A DNA stretch of 64,000 nucleotides from Bacteroidota bacterium (lineage in GTDB: Bacteria; Bacteroidota; Bacteroidia; B-17B0; Aurantibacillaceae): contig JAUXSA010000089.1 in the NCBI GenBank assembly GCA_030681615.1, positions 26,857 to 90,856 of the forward strand, given 5' to 3'. A model generated the notes under the pieces. It had not been told where the DNA came from. It saw only the letters and a program-made list of their open reading frames with translations, and ran no database searches. Made by a program: the position numbers and the translations under genes. Positions 10,123 through 18,639 of the stretch are shown piece by piece. Position 1 is the first letter of the stretch. The number at the start of each line of letters is the position of its first letter.

Positions 10123-11349
10123 TTAAAAATTTAGCTGGGCCTGTAAGCGTAAAAAAGAACCAAACTGGTAGTTATTTTCTTTTGCTTTATCCGATGTTGT
10201 TCTATCAGAATACAGATAGGTTGCAGTAAACTCAAAATTCTTAATTGGCTGATATTCAACGCCTCCTTCAATTTCCATAACTTTGTAAGACCGCGCATCT
10301 AATTCATGTTTTTTGCCTCCTTCATACATTAAACCCCTTACAAAAGGAATAATAACATGTTTTTTAACTTTAACCAGGTAACTTAACGTAACATAACCTC
10401 CTTTTAGGTTTTTCGTCATTATTGAGTCTTTTTGTACATCATACTCAGGGCCTTTGCCAATGTTATATTCGGCTTGTATTCCAAATGGTTTTGGATAAAG
10501 AACTAAAGTAGCTGCATAACGTTCATCCAAATATTCATAGTTTTTTACCACTTTAGTTGCAGCCGTTAACTGATCTTTTGGTACCACAAACATGCCCGTG
10601 TAACCTTGAATGCCCGGCTCAATAATTTGTTTTCCTATTGTAAATGGGTATGAAAGGCGGGCAACAAAATGTGAGTTATTGTTAAGCTCAGGTTTGTTTG
10701 CGGTTTGGCCATTATATAATCCACAAGCAAAAACTCCATAATCTCCCGATCCTTTATAGCCATCATTAACTAAACTACTATATAACTCTCTCACTTTTTT
10801 AGGTGCATACATAAAAAATATTCCCAGATCGCGCTCGTTTGATACAGCGCTATTTAAAGCATCGTTACGATCTAAGGCCAAACGATTCTGGCTCGATTGC
10901 ATATTCTCAAAACCGAAAGGAACTTTACTTTGACCTATACGAAATCTATACTCGCGTTTTTTATCAATAGAAACATCAAAATAAGCATCTCTCAATTGCG
11001 CAAAGTGCAGGCTTGTAGATGATGCGGATGAAGCAATGTCGGGTTGTACATAAAAGTAAACATGGTCGGATACCTGGCCAAAAAAGATAATACGCATACG
11101 GCGTATAAAAAAGCCCCCCAGATTGCCAATAGATTTATCTCCCTGTTCGCTTTTTAGATTGGGGTTAGTTTCAAAAAGGCGGTTATACCTTACTTGTGTG
11201 TAGCCCCTGATAGATATTTTATCATACCAATGTGCTTTTTTTTCCTCAGCCTTAGGGGGCTCTACAGTTACTGTTTTTACAATACTATCCTGTGATTGTA
11301 AATTTAATATTAAAAAAACCGGAAATAATACGAGTATAGATCTAAACAT
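10123..11349 (-). CDS. OprO/OprP-like porin
   Basis: A 408-aa outer-membrane beta-barrel with signal peptide MFRSILVLFPVFLILNLQSQ. The mature part begins with a short linker, then barrel strands with alternating aromatic and polar residues (ISIRGYTQVRYNRLFETN, GGFFIRRMRIIFFGQVSDHV, YFYVQPDIAS, FRIGQSKVPFGFENMQSSQNR). This is the pattern of the phosphate-selective porin O/P family. The last residue is Phe, as expected for BAM substrates. Directly upstream of a PiT transporter, it plausibly supplies phosphate across the outer membrane. Selectivity is inferred from family and context; related proteins pass other anions. Confidence 0.83.
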   Translation of the reverse strand: MFRSILVLFPVFLILNLQSQDSIVKTVTVEPPKAEEKKAHWYDKISIRGYTQVRYNRLFETNPNLKSEQGDKSIGNLGGFFIRRMRIIFFGQVSDHVYFYVQPDIASSASSTSLHFAQLRDAYFDVSIDKKREYRFRIGQSKVPFGFENMQSSQNRLALDRNDALNSAVSNERDLGIFFMYAPKKVRELYSSLVNDGYKGSGDYGVFACGLYNGQTANKPELNNNSHFVARLSYPFTIGKQIIEPGIQGYTGMFVVPKDQLTAATKVVKNYEYLDERYAATLVLYPKPFGIQAEYNIGKGPEYDVQKDSIMTKNLKGGYVTLSYLVKVKKHVIIPFVRGLMYEGGKKHELDARSYKVMEIEGGVEYQPIKNFEFTATYLYSDRTTSDKAKENNYQFGSFLRLQAQLNF

Positions 11350-11447
11350 AAAGTAAATTAATTGTCATTTAAAGACAAAATAAATGTTACTTTATTAAAG
11401 TAAGGTGTTTTTAATGTTATGTAATTGTTAAGATGTTAAATAAAAAA

Positions 11448-11834
11448 TTATTGCTTTTTAAGAGAATCTCTTATTTCCATCAACAATTTTTCTGTGTTAC
11501 TTGGTTCCGGATCAACTGCCGCTTTGGCCTCTTCTTTTTTCTTCATCCTGTTAATGCCTTTTATCAATAGAAACAAGGCAAAAGCAACAAAAATAAATGA
11601 AATTATTTGCGAAAGAAAATTACCATACTTAATGGCAGTGCCCGGAATTACCAATTGAGAAAGGTCGGCAATATGTGCTGCTTTTAACGCCGGCGTTAAT
11701 ATGGCCGGTGTAATAATATCATCTACCAATGATTTTACGATGCCACTAAAAGCCGCGCCAACTACAACCCCAATAGCCAGATCAATAACATTGCCCTTTA
11801 CAGCAAAGTCTTTAAATTCTTTTATCATTCCCAT
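11448..11834 (-). CDS. mscL: Large-conductance mechanosensitive channel
   Basis: A 128-aa MscL, the stretch-activated inner-membrane pore that vents solutes during hypo-osmotic shock. The N-terminal amphipathic helix and TM1 are FKDFAVKGNVIDLAIGVVVGAAFSGIVKSLV. A periplasmic loop follows, and TM2 is IISFIFVAFALFLLIKGINR, then a charged cytoplasmic helix (KKKEEAKAA, LLMEIRDSL). Length and order fit the family. It starts only 11 bp after the stop of the OmpA lipoprotein gene and is probably co-transcribed with it. Confidence 0.96.
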   Translation of the reverse strand: MGMIKEFKDFAVKGNVIDLAIGVVVGAAFSGIVKSLVDDIITPAILTPALKAAHIADLSQLVIPGTAIKYGNFLSQIISFIFVAFALFLLIKGINRMKKKEEAKAAVDPEPSNTEKLLMEIRDSLKKQ

Positions 11835-11845
11835 ACTATTAGTTT

Positions 11846-12850
11846 TTAGTTGTTATTACCCAATACTTTTAAAAGCTCATCCAGCTTAGGCGTTAAAATA
11901 ATTTCTGTACGGCGGTTTTTCTTTCTTGCCTCGGCTGTTTTACCATTATCCAAAGGGAAGAATTCGCCGCGGCCTGCTGCAGTAATGCGTTGCGATTCTA
12001 TTTTTGCAGCTGATAACATTATTTTTGTAACAGAGGTTGCTCTCATTACGCTCAGGTCCCAATTATCTTTTATTTCGCCAGCGCCTTTCATTGGCACATC
12101 ATCTGTATGACCTTCCACCAAAACATTTATATCCGGATTTTGCTCTAATACTTTCGCAACACTTTTTAAAGCTTCAACACCTTTTGCTTCTACATTGGTT
12201 TTTCCACTGGCAAATAAAAGACTCTCATCCATACTCACATAAACTTTACCATTCTTTTGCGTAATGGTTAATCCTTTACCTTCAAAACCAATTAAAGCAT
12301 CGCTTAGTTTTTTCTTTAGGTCTGCCGCAGCCTGATCTTTCTTTTTAAGAATTTCTTCCAGTTCCGTAACACGGGCCTCACGTTTTTTTAATTCTGCATT
12401 AAGCATATCAAGATCTATTTTTTGTAGCGTTAATTTTGCCTCAAGCGCTTTTAACTCGTCTTGTTTTTTTAATAATTGTTCCTGGGTCAATTGAAGATCG
12501 CCACTTAATTTACTGTTATCTTTTTCGCTACCGCTTAATAATTTATTCAAGCGGTCCATTAACTGTTGATTCAACTGATCTAACTTATCGTATTTAGAGG
12601 TTAAATTCCTGTAGCTGCTTCCAACTATGCTCGTATCTCTTTTTAGACCAACGTTTTCTTTTTCGTATTTTGTAAATTGCTCTTTTAGCTCGGCTAATTT
12701 TGCTTCCGCTTCTTGAGTTGATTTTTTAAGTGAAGCTCGTTCTGTATCACATTCGTTTAATTTTGCTTTCGATTCATCCAACAATCTTGCGGGCACACAA
12801 GCGTACACCAAAAATAAGGCCGATACGGCTATTACTAAATATTTTTTCAT
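11846..12850 (-). CDS. OmpA-domain peptidoglycan-binding lipoprotein with coiled coil
   Basis: The chosen start, MKKYLVIAVSALFLVYAC, puts a lipoprotein signal with lipobox at the N-terminus; the track's start is seven codons upstream. The mature protein has a long heptad-rich coiled coil at about residues 30-180 (LAELKEQFTKYEKEN, LTQEQLLKKQDELKALEAK). A C-terminal OmpA/MotB-type peptidoglycan-binding domain follows at about residues 190-325 (VLVEGHTDDVPMKG, RITAAGRGEFFPL, NRRTEIILTP). The likely role is anchoring the outer membrane to the cell wall with a long spacer. It is transcribed divergently from the TPR gene, with a possible minus-strand -7 box (TATTTTTG, 12926-12933) in the gap, and is followed by mscL. 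Confidence 0.86.
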   Translation of the reverse strand: MKKYLVIAVSALFLVYACVPARLLDESKAKLNECDTERASLKKSTQEAEAKLAELKEQFTKYEKENVGLKRDTSIVGSSYRNLTSKYDKLDQLNQQLMDRLNKLLSGSEKDNSKLSGDLQLTQEQLLKKQDELKALEAKLTLQKIDLDMLNAELKKREARVTELEEILKKKDQAAADLKKKLSDALIGFEGKGLTITQKNGKVYVSMDESLLFASGKTNVEAKGVEALKSVAKVLEQNPDINVLVEGHTDDVPMKGAGEIKDNWDLSVMRATSVTKIMLSAAKIESQRITAAGRGEFFPLDNGKTAEARKKNRRTEIILTPKLDELLKVLGNNN

Positions 12851-12958
12851 CATGGTTAAAGATAAGTCCATTTTTTAATATATATAGTGTTTTAAACGCC
12901 GCGTTTTTAACAATGCAATTGTTTACAAAAATACTTATCTTGTGGGTATTATATTCCA

Positions 12959-14458
12959 TTGAAAACCCGGCTATTTATATCACTTTTCATGTTCAAAACG
13001 TTACTGTTTTTTGCGCAAAGCAACTTAAAAGATTCGGCTGTATACAACAAACTTTTTAAAGAATATGAGGCCGTAACCAGCACTGACAGGTCAAAGGCAT
13101 TTACTGCGCTTAATAAGATAGAGAAAAAAAGTACAGCCGAAAACAACTTTTATTATTTATCAGAGGCTCTCGTTTATAAAGCCATTTTATATTATTACGA
13201 TAACAATTATGATAGCGCTAAATTCTTTATTAACAGATCTCTTGCATTAGCGCCAAAGGGAAATAACGCTAAGGCGCAAATGCGTGCTTATAATTTATTA
13301 GGCGCCATTTATTATAACCAGGGCGATTTTAAGAACACCGAAAAATATTATAATGAAAAAATTAAGGTTGCCGAAAAAAATAATGATACTGCGGCTATTT
13401 ACGGCACCTATTATAATATGGGTCTCGTTTATTTTCAACAAGGCAATTATTTAAAGTCTGCTGATTATAATTTTAAAGCGCTCCCCTATTTTGAAAGGAT
13501 GAAAGATACATTTAATACCATTTCTTCGCTACAGTCAATTGGATTTACATATATGAATTTAGATGACGTGCCCTCTTCTATAAAATTTTATACTAAAGCT
13601 CTTTCTTTGGCAAGGGCTTATAAAGATAAATATCAACTCGCCGGAATTTATATCGACCTTGCGGCAGCGCAGGGCACTGTGAATAAACCTGATTCTGAAT
13701 TATATTACCTTGATCTTGCCCTTAAATTATCTTCTAAAGAAAAAGATGATTTTCATTTTACAATTGCGCTAAACAATAAAGCTGACCATTACCTGAGAGA
13801 AAAAAATTATTCGCAGGCCCTTATTTTGTCAAAGGAGGCCGAAAAATTAAATTTAAAAAACGATCGTAAATTAATGCTTTGCGAGGTTTATAGTAATATA
13901 TCAAACGTATATTACCATTTGAATAAGTTTGACAGCGCTTTAAAATATGCCAATAAGGGCTATGTTATGGGCGTTGAGGTGCAGCAGGCAAAAATGGTAC
14001 GTTTGTGTGCCAAAACTCTTGCTTTTATTTATGAGGGCAAGAAAAACTCCGATAGTGCTTTAAAATACTACAAAATGTATTCTGCATTTAACGATACGCT
14101 TAAAAAAGAAAGCCAGTTACGTGGCATTGCACAAAAAGAATTTTTACTCGAAAAACAAAACCAGGAAACGCTTCGCGCACAGGAAAAACTTTTAGCTGAT
14201 ACCCGCCTCGAAAAACAGAAACAAATAAACTTAATTGTAATTGTCGCCTCAATACTACTTACCATCTTTTTAATAATTGGTGTTGTTAATTACAGTCAAA
14301 AACAAAAAGCAAACGCTTTAGTATTAGCTCAAAAAAAATTACTCGAAGAAAAACAAAAAGAAATTTTGGATTCCATTAATTATGCAAGCCGCATTCAAAA
14401 CAGCTTAATGCCAACCGATAAATATATAGAAAAGAGTTTGAAAAAGTTAAAGCCATGA
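12959..14458 (+). CDS. Exported/membrane TPR protein ending at a phosphatase linker
   Basis: A 499-aa protein read from TTG 12959. That start preserves a signal peptide (MKTRLFISLFMFKTLLFFAQ), whereas the first ATG (12989) would cut it short. Residues ~30-390 are tetratricopeptide repeats (LLGAIYYNQGDFKNTEKYYN, YYNMGLVYFQQGNYLKSADY). A transmembrane helix is near residue 425 (INLIVIVASILLTIFLIIG), followed by a coiled helix. The protein stops after DSINYASRIQNSLMPTDKYI. In this TPR family that segment is the linker that leads into a SpoIIE/PP2C phosphatase domain (compare the gene at 47606-49723), but no phosphatase follows. It is 4 bp upstream of acetyl-CoA synthetase. Truncated paralogue or a phosphatase-less sensor. 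Confidence 0.75.
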   Translation: MKTRLFISLFMFKTLLFFAQSNLKDSAVYNKLFKEYEAVTSTDRSKAFTALNKIEKKSTAENNFYYLSEALVYKAILYYYDNNYDSAKFFINRSLALAPKGNNAKAQMRAYNLLGAIYYNQGDFKNTEKYYNEKIKVAEKNNDTAAIYGTYYNMGLVYFQQGNYLKSADYNFKALPYFERMKDTFNTISSLQSIGFTYMNLDDVPSSIKFYTKALSLARAYKDKYQLAGIYIDLAAAQGTVNKPDSELYYLDLALKLSSKEKDDFHFTIALNNKADHYLREKNYSQALILSKEAEKLNLKNDRKLMLCEVYSNISNVYYHLNKFDSALKYANKGYVMGVEVQQAKMVRLCAKTLAFIYEGKKNSDSALKYYKMYSAFNDTLKKESQLRGIAQKEFLLEKQNQETLRAQEKLLADTRLEKQKQINLIVIVASILLTIFLIIGVVNYSQKQKANALVLAQKKLLEEKQKEILDSINYASRIQNSLMPTDKYIEKSLKKLKP

Positions 14459-14462
14459 CAAC

Positions 14463-16352
14463 ATGCAAATTAAAACATTAGAAGAATATAAAACAGCTTA
14501 CCAAAAAAGTGTAGATGCGCCGGAAGATTTTTGGGCCGAAATAGCTTCTGAATTTTTGTGGACAAAAAAATGGGATAAAGTTTTAGACTGGAATTTTACC
14601 GGGCCAAAAATAAACTGGTTCATTAATGGCAAATTAAATATTACCGAAAATTGTATTGACAGGCATTTAGAAAAGAACGGAAATAATACTGCTTTTATTT
14701 GGGAACCAAACGAACCGGGAGATAAGAACAGAACTATTACTTATAAAGAATTATCTGAAGAAGTAAACAGACTGGCCAACGTTTTAAAAAGTTTTAATAT
14801 TAAAAAAGGCGACCGTGTTTGTATATACATGCCCATGATCCCTGAAGCGGTTTATGCAATGTTAGCCTGCGCGCGCGTTGGCGCCATTCACTCTGTGGTA
14901 TTTGGTGGTTTTAGTGCGCAATCTATTCAGGACCGAATAAACGATTCGCAATGCAAAGTAGTGTTAACAAGCGATGGTGCTTATCGCGGCAATAAACAAT
15001 TGCCTATGAAAGTTACTGTTGATGATGCGGTAAAAAATTGTCCTTCAATTACAAATGTTTTGGTTTACAAGCGCACAGGCGAAAAAGTAAATATGCAAAG
15101 CGGCAGGGACTTTGATTGGGAAACAGAATGCAAAAAACAATCAGTTGATTGTAAAGCTGAAATAATGGATAGCGAAGACCCCTTATTTATTCTTTATACT
15201 TCGGGTAGCACCGGCAAACCCAAAGGCGTTGTGCACAGTTGTGGCGGGTTTATGGTTTATACTGCTTATTCTTTTCAAAATGTTTTCCAGTATCAGCCAC
15301 ACGAATTGTATTGGTGCACCGCCGATGTTGGCTGGATAACCGGTCACTCTTATATTACTTATGGCCCGTTACTATCCGGTGCTACTTCTATTATTTTTGA
15401 AGGGGTTCCTAATTATCCCGATAGCGGACGGTTTTGGCAGGTAGTAGATAAACATAACGTAAATATTTTTTATACAGCGCCAACCGCAATTCGTGCGTTA
15501 GAAGCAGCGGGTTTGGATTTTGTAAAACCTTATAAACTTGATAGCCTTCGTGTTTTAGGAAGTGTGGGCGAACCAATAAACGAAGAAGCCTGGCAATGGT
15601 ATCACAAAAATATTGGGAAAGAAAAATGCCCGATAGTTGATACCTGGTGGCAAACCGAAACCGGAGGTATTTTAATTTCTCCTTTGGCAAACATTACAGC
15701 ATTAAAACCAGGCTTTGCAACATTGCCCTTGCCGGGTGTGCAGCCTATTTTGGTAGATGAAAAAGGAAAAGAAATTTTAGGTAATGGCGTAGAAGGAAAT
15801 CTTTGTATTAAATTTCCATGGCCATCCATTATCCGCACAACTTATGGCGATCACGAGCGTTGCCGCACAACTTATTTTGCAACCTATCCCAATTTATATT
15901 TTACAGGTGATGGTTGCAGGCGCGACGAAGATGGTTATTACAGAATTACCGGCAGGGTTGATGATGTAATAAATGTTAGCGGTCACAGAATAGGAACTGC
16001 CGAAGTGGAAAGCGCTATTAACGAACAGGTAGATGTTGTTGAATCAGCTGTTGTTGGTTATCCGCACGATATAAAAGGACAAGGCCTTTATGCTTTTTGT
16101 ATTGTTCCTAAAACAACAAAAACAAACGAGCAAATAAAAAAAGAAATTAATGATTGCGTTAACAAAATAATTGGGGCTATTGCAAAACCTGATAAAATTC
16201 AAATTGTAAGTGGCTTACCAAAAACACGGAGCGGAAAAATTATGCGCCGCATTTTACGAAAAGTTGCCGAAGGTGAATTGACGAATTTAGGTGACACTTC
16301 AACACTTTTAGATCCATCGGTAGTGGAAGAAATAATAAAAGGAAGGGTTTAA
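14463..16352 (+). CDS. acs: Acetyl-CoA synthetase (AMP-forming)
   Basis: A 629-aa adenylate-forming enzyme that converts acetate, ATP and CoA to acetyl-CoA. Signature blocks are FILYTSGSTGKPKGVVHS (phosphate loop, near residue 240), VDTWWQTETGGILISP (near 390), YFTGDGCRRDEDGYYRITGR and VDDVINVSGHRIGT. The C-terminal SGKIMRRILRKVAEGE contains the catalytic lysine whose acetylation normally inhibits the enzyme. Length is normal for Acs. It starts 4 bp after the TPR gene and its TAA shares a base with the ATG of ogt, so the genes form one operon. Confidence 0.95.
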   Translation: MQIKTLEEYKTAYQKSVDAPEDFWAEIASEFLWTKKWDKVLDWNFTGPKINWFINGKLNITENCIDRHLEKNGNNTAFIWEPNEPGDKNRTITYKELSEEVNRLANVLKSFNIKKGDRVCIYMPMIPEAVYAMLACARVGAIHSVVFGGFSAQSIQDRINDSQCKVVLTSDGAYRGNKQLPMKVTVDDAVKNCPSITNVLVYKRTGEKVNMQSGRDFDWETECKKQSVDCKAEIMDSEDPLFILYTSGSTGKPKGVVHSCGGFMVYTAYSFQNVFQYQPHELYWCTADVGWITGHSYITYGPLLSGATSIIFEGVPNYPDSGRFWQVVDKHNVNIFYTAPTAIRALEAAGLDFVKPYKLDSLRVLGSVGEPINEEAWQWYHKNIGKEKCPIVDTWWQTETGGILISPLANITALKPGFATLPLPGVQPILVDEKGKEILGNGVEGNLCIKFPWPSIIRTTYGDHERCRTTYFATYPNLYFTGDGCRRDEDGYYRITGRVDDVINVSGHRIGTAEVESAINEQVDVVESAVVGYPHDIKGQGLYAFCIVPKTTKTNEQIKKEINDCVNKIIGAIAKPDKIQIVSGLPKTRSGKIMRRILRKVAEGELTNLGDTSTLLDPSVVEEIIKGRV

Positions 16353-16855
16353 TGGAAACGCTTATTTATAATTATTACAATTCTCCAATTGGTGAAATTG
16401 AATTAGCAGCTGATGATGAAGGGTTGCTGTGGGCAAAATTTTTGGAAACAGAAAAAAACAAAAAAACAAAACAAGCCGAAACAGATTCAGCGCTTTTTAC
16501 AAAAGCCAAAGAACAGCTTACAAAATACTTTAACAACGAATTAGAAAATTTTGATCTTCCTTTAACTATTCACGGTACAGATTTTCAAAAAACCGTTTGG
16601 CAAAAATTAACGTTAATACCATATGGCAAAACAATAAGCTACTTAACTTTGAGCAAACAAATTGGCGATGTAAAGGCAATACGTGCTGTTGCATCTACAA
16701 ATGGAAAAAATCGTTTTTGTATTATTATTCCCTGCCATAGAGTTATTGGAACAGATGGTTCTTTAACCGGTTATGCAGGAGACTTGTGGCGCAAAAAATG
16801 GTTGTTGGAACACGAATCAAAAAACAAAAATTTTCAAACAGATCTTTTTGCATGA
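16352..16855 (+). CDS. ogt: Methylated-DNA-[protein]-cysteine S-methyltransferase
   Basis: A 167-aa suicide repair protein that moves the alkyl group from O6-alkylguanine in DNA to its own cysteine. The acceptor site IIPCHRVIGTDG is near residue 128. The winged-helix DNA-binding part is GTDFQKTVWQKLTLIPYGKT with the recognition helix IRAVASTNGKNR. There is no AdaA zinc domain, so this is the Ogt-type stand-alone form. Its start overlaps the acs stop (TAATG) and its stop overlaps the next start (ATGA), indicating translational coupling. Confidence 0.95.
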   Translation: METLIYNYYNSPIGEIELAADDEGLLWAKFLETEKNKKTKQAETDSALFTKAKEQLTKYFNNELENFDLPLTIHGTDFQKTVWQKLTLIPYGKTISYLTLSKQIGDVKAIRAVASTNGKNRFCIIIPCHRVIGTDGSLTGYAGDLWRKKWLLEHESKNKNFQTDLFA

Positions 16856-17442
16856 AAAAATACATTGATAAATCTATTAACTATCAGGAATACATGGATA
16901 TTCTTGATAAATTAATGTCTGAAGGAAAAACAACCGGCACAAACCAAAGTGAGGATTATTTAAATTATGCGAAGCTAAATTTAGCGCGCATGCACCGTTT
17001 AAATAAAACGGCAACTTTAACAAATGAATTAAAAACTGTTTTACAAAAAGTAAATTCGAAATTTATTTTTTTAGTGTTAACCGAAGGTTGGTGTGGCGAT
17101 GCGGCACAAAACATTCCGATCTTGCATTTAATAGAACTCGAAAATAAAAACATAGAATTGAAATTAATTTTACGAGATGAAAACTTAGATCTGATGGATC
17201 AGTATTTAACAAATGGTGGAAGATCTATCCCCAAATTAATTTGTCTGGAAAAAGAAAGTCTGAAAGAGCTATTTACCTGGGGCCCCAGGCCCGAAGCTGT
17301 TCAACAAACTGTTCTTGAATTAAAAGAGAAGAATGTTTCGTTAATGGAAAAAGCAGAGATCGTTCACAAATGGTATGCTGTAGATAAAACGTTGAGCTTA
17401 CAGGGAGAATTGAAAGCGTTGATCGAGCAACATTTGAGTTGA
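16852..17442 (+). CDS. Thioredoxin-fold protein with CxxA motif
   Basis: The track starts at 16786 inside ogt. The ATG at 16852, overlapping the ogt TGA as ATGA, gives 196 aa starting MKKYIDKSINYQEYMDILDK. A thioredoxin fold is centred on LVLTEGWCGDAAQNIPILHL near residue 80, and the cis-Pro region is GGRSIPKLICLE. The redox motif is CGDA rather than CxxC: the first cysteine is kept and the second is Ala. I believe this variant occurs in related thioredoxin-family proteins. Dithiol-disulfide exchange is therefore unlikely, but a monothiol role is possible. It is the last gene of the acs-ogt operon and converges on dprA 16 bp away. Confidence 0.77.
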   Translation: MKKYIDKSINYQEYMDILDKLMSEGKTTGTNQSEDYLNYAKLNLARMHRLNKTATLTNELKTVLQKVNSKFIFLVLTEGWCGDAAQNIPILHLIELENKNIELKLILRDENLDLMDQYLTNGGRSIPKLICLEKESLKELFTWGPRPEAVQQTVLELKEKNVSLMEKAEIVHKWYAVDKTLSLQGELKALIEQHLS

Positions 17443-17458
17443 AATTGTTGTTGTTTAC

Positions 17459-18568
17459 TTAAGCCAACTCGTACATCTTTCCAGGGCGGGATTTAATAAG
17501 GTAACTAAATTCTAATTGTAACAATAAAGCAGAGGTCTTGCCAACGGTAAACTCTGTTGCCTGGCAAATTTCATCTACATGCAAGATTGGTTTTTTAGCA
17601 AATACATCTATTACCTTTTTTTCTTCATCACTTAAATTTATTTGTAGCGGAACTTGTTTCGTTACTTGGGTTTTCTTTTCGGTTTCCTGCCATTGCATAG
17701 CATATAAAAGATCGGCAGCGTTTTCAATTAACACGGCGCGGTTTTGTTTTATTAAACCATTACAACCTTCGGCCAAGGGTTCACCTGCTCTCCCCGGAAA
17801 AGCAAACACATCTTTATTATAACTGTTTGCAATTGTTGCAGTAATTAAACTTCCGCCACCGCGTTTACTTTCAATTACAACTAAAGCATCGCACAAGCCC
17901 GCAACAATTCTATTTCGTTTGGGAAAATTAACCGCATCCGGATTTGTGCCACTCATAAAATCAGTCAGTATCCCTCCCTGCCCTATCATGCGTTTTGCAA
18001 TTTTATCATGTATCTGTGGATATATCCTGTCAAGGCCATGCGCTACAACACCAACCGTTTTTAAATTATTGTTCAAAGCCGTTTTATGTGCAAGCACATC
18101 TACACCATACGCAAGGCCGCTTAAAATTAAAATGCCTGTATCTTTTATTTCAGAAATAAATTCTTCGGTTTTTTCCTTTCCGTAGCTACTGGGTTTTCGT
18201 GTGCCCACTACAGAAATTATTCTATCGTGGTTTAGATCGGCATTGCCTTTGTAATACATTAACACCGGACTATCGCTGCAATACTTTAATCGTGAGGGAT
18301 AATCTTCATCGGTAAAGAACAAAGGTTGTATCTTATATTTTTGAATGAATTCAATTTCTTCTTCGGCTCTTTTTAATACGTTTTTACTGTTAACTATAGA
18401 GTTGGCCCAGATCGAACCGATGCCCGGAATTTTTAATAGGTGCGCCTGTTTTTGTTTAAACACTTCGCTTGCGCTGCCACAATACGCCAATAAAGATTTT
18501 GCATTAACATCCCCTATCCCTTCTATTAGGGTTAATCCGATCTGGTAAGGCAATTCGTCTAAATTCAT
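17459..18568 (-). CDS. dprA: DNA-processing protein DprA
   Basis: A 369-aa protein that binds incoming single-stranded DNA during natural transformation and loads RecA. An N-terminal HhH/SAM-like region (IGLTLIEGIGDVNAKSLLAY) precedes the Rossmann-fold core. The core shows VVGTRKPSSYGKE, ILSGLAYGVDVLAHKTAL, GTNPDAVNFPKRNRIVAGL and ESKRGGGSLITATIANSYNKDVFAFPG. A C-terminal winged-helix (DML1-like) domain spans about residues 300-369. Length and order are typical of Bacteroidota DprA. It is divergent from the TonB receptor gene, with a 71-bp shared upstream region. Confidence 0.95.
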   Translation of the reverse strand: MNLDELPYQIGLTLIEGIGDVNAKSLLAYCGSASEVFKQKQAHLLKIPGIGSIWANSIVNSKNVLKRAEEEIEFIQKYKIQPLFFTDEDYPSRLKYCSDSPVLMYYKGNADLNHDRIISVVGTRKPSSYGKEKTEEFISEIKDTGILILSGLAYGVDVLAHKTALNNNLKTVGVVAHGLDRIYPQIHDKIAKRMIGQGGILTDFMSGTNPDAVNFPKRNRIVAGLCDALVVIESKRGGGSLITATIANSYNKDVFAFPGRAGEPLAEGCNGLIKQNRAVLIENAADLLYAMQWQETEKKTQVTKQVPLQINLSDEEKKVIDVFAKKPILHVDEICQATEFTVGKTSALLLQLEFSYLIKSRPGKMYELA

Positions 18569-18639
18569 TTATTGGGTATAAATTTTGTTTTAAAATAAAA
18601 AAACCATTTACTATATTGTAAATTTATTCTTAACTAAAC

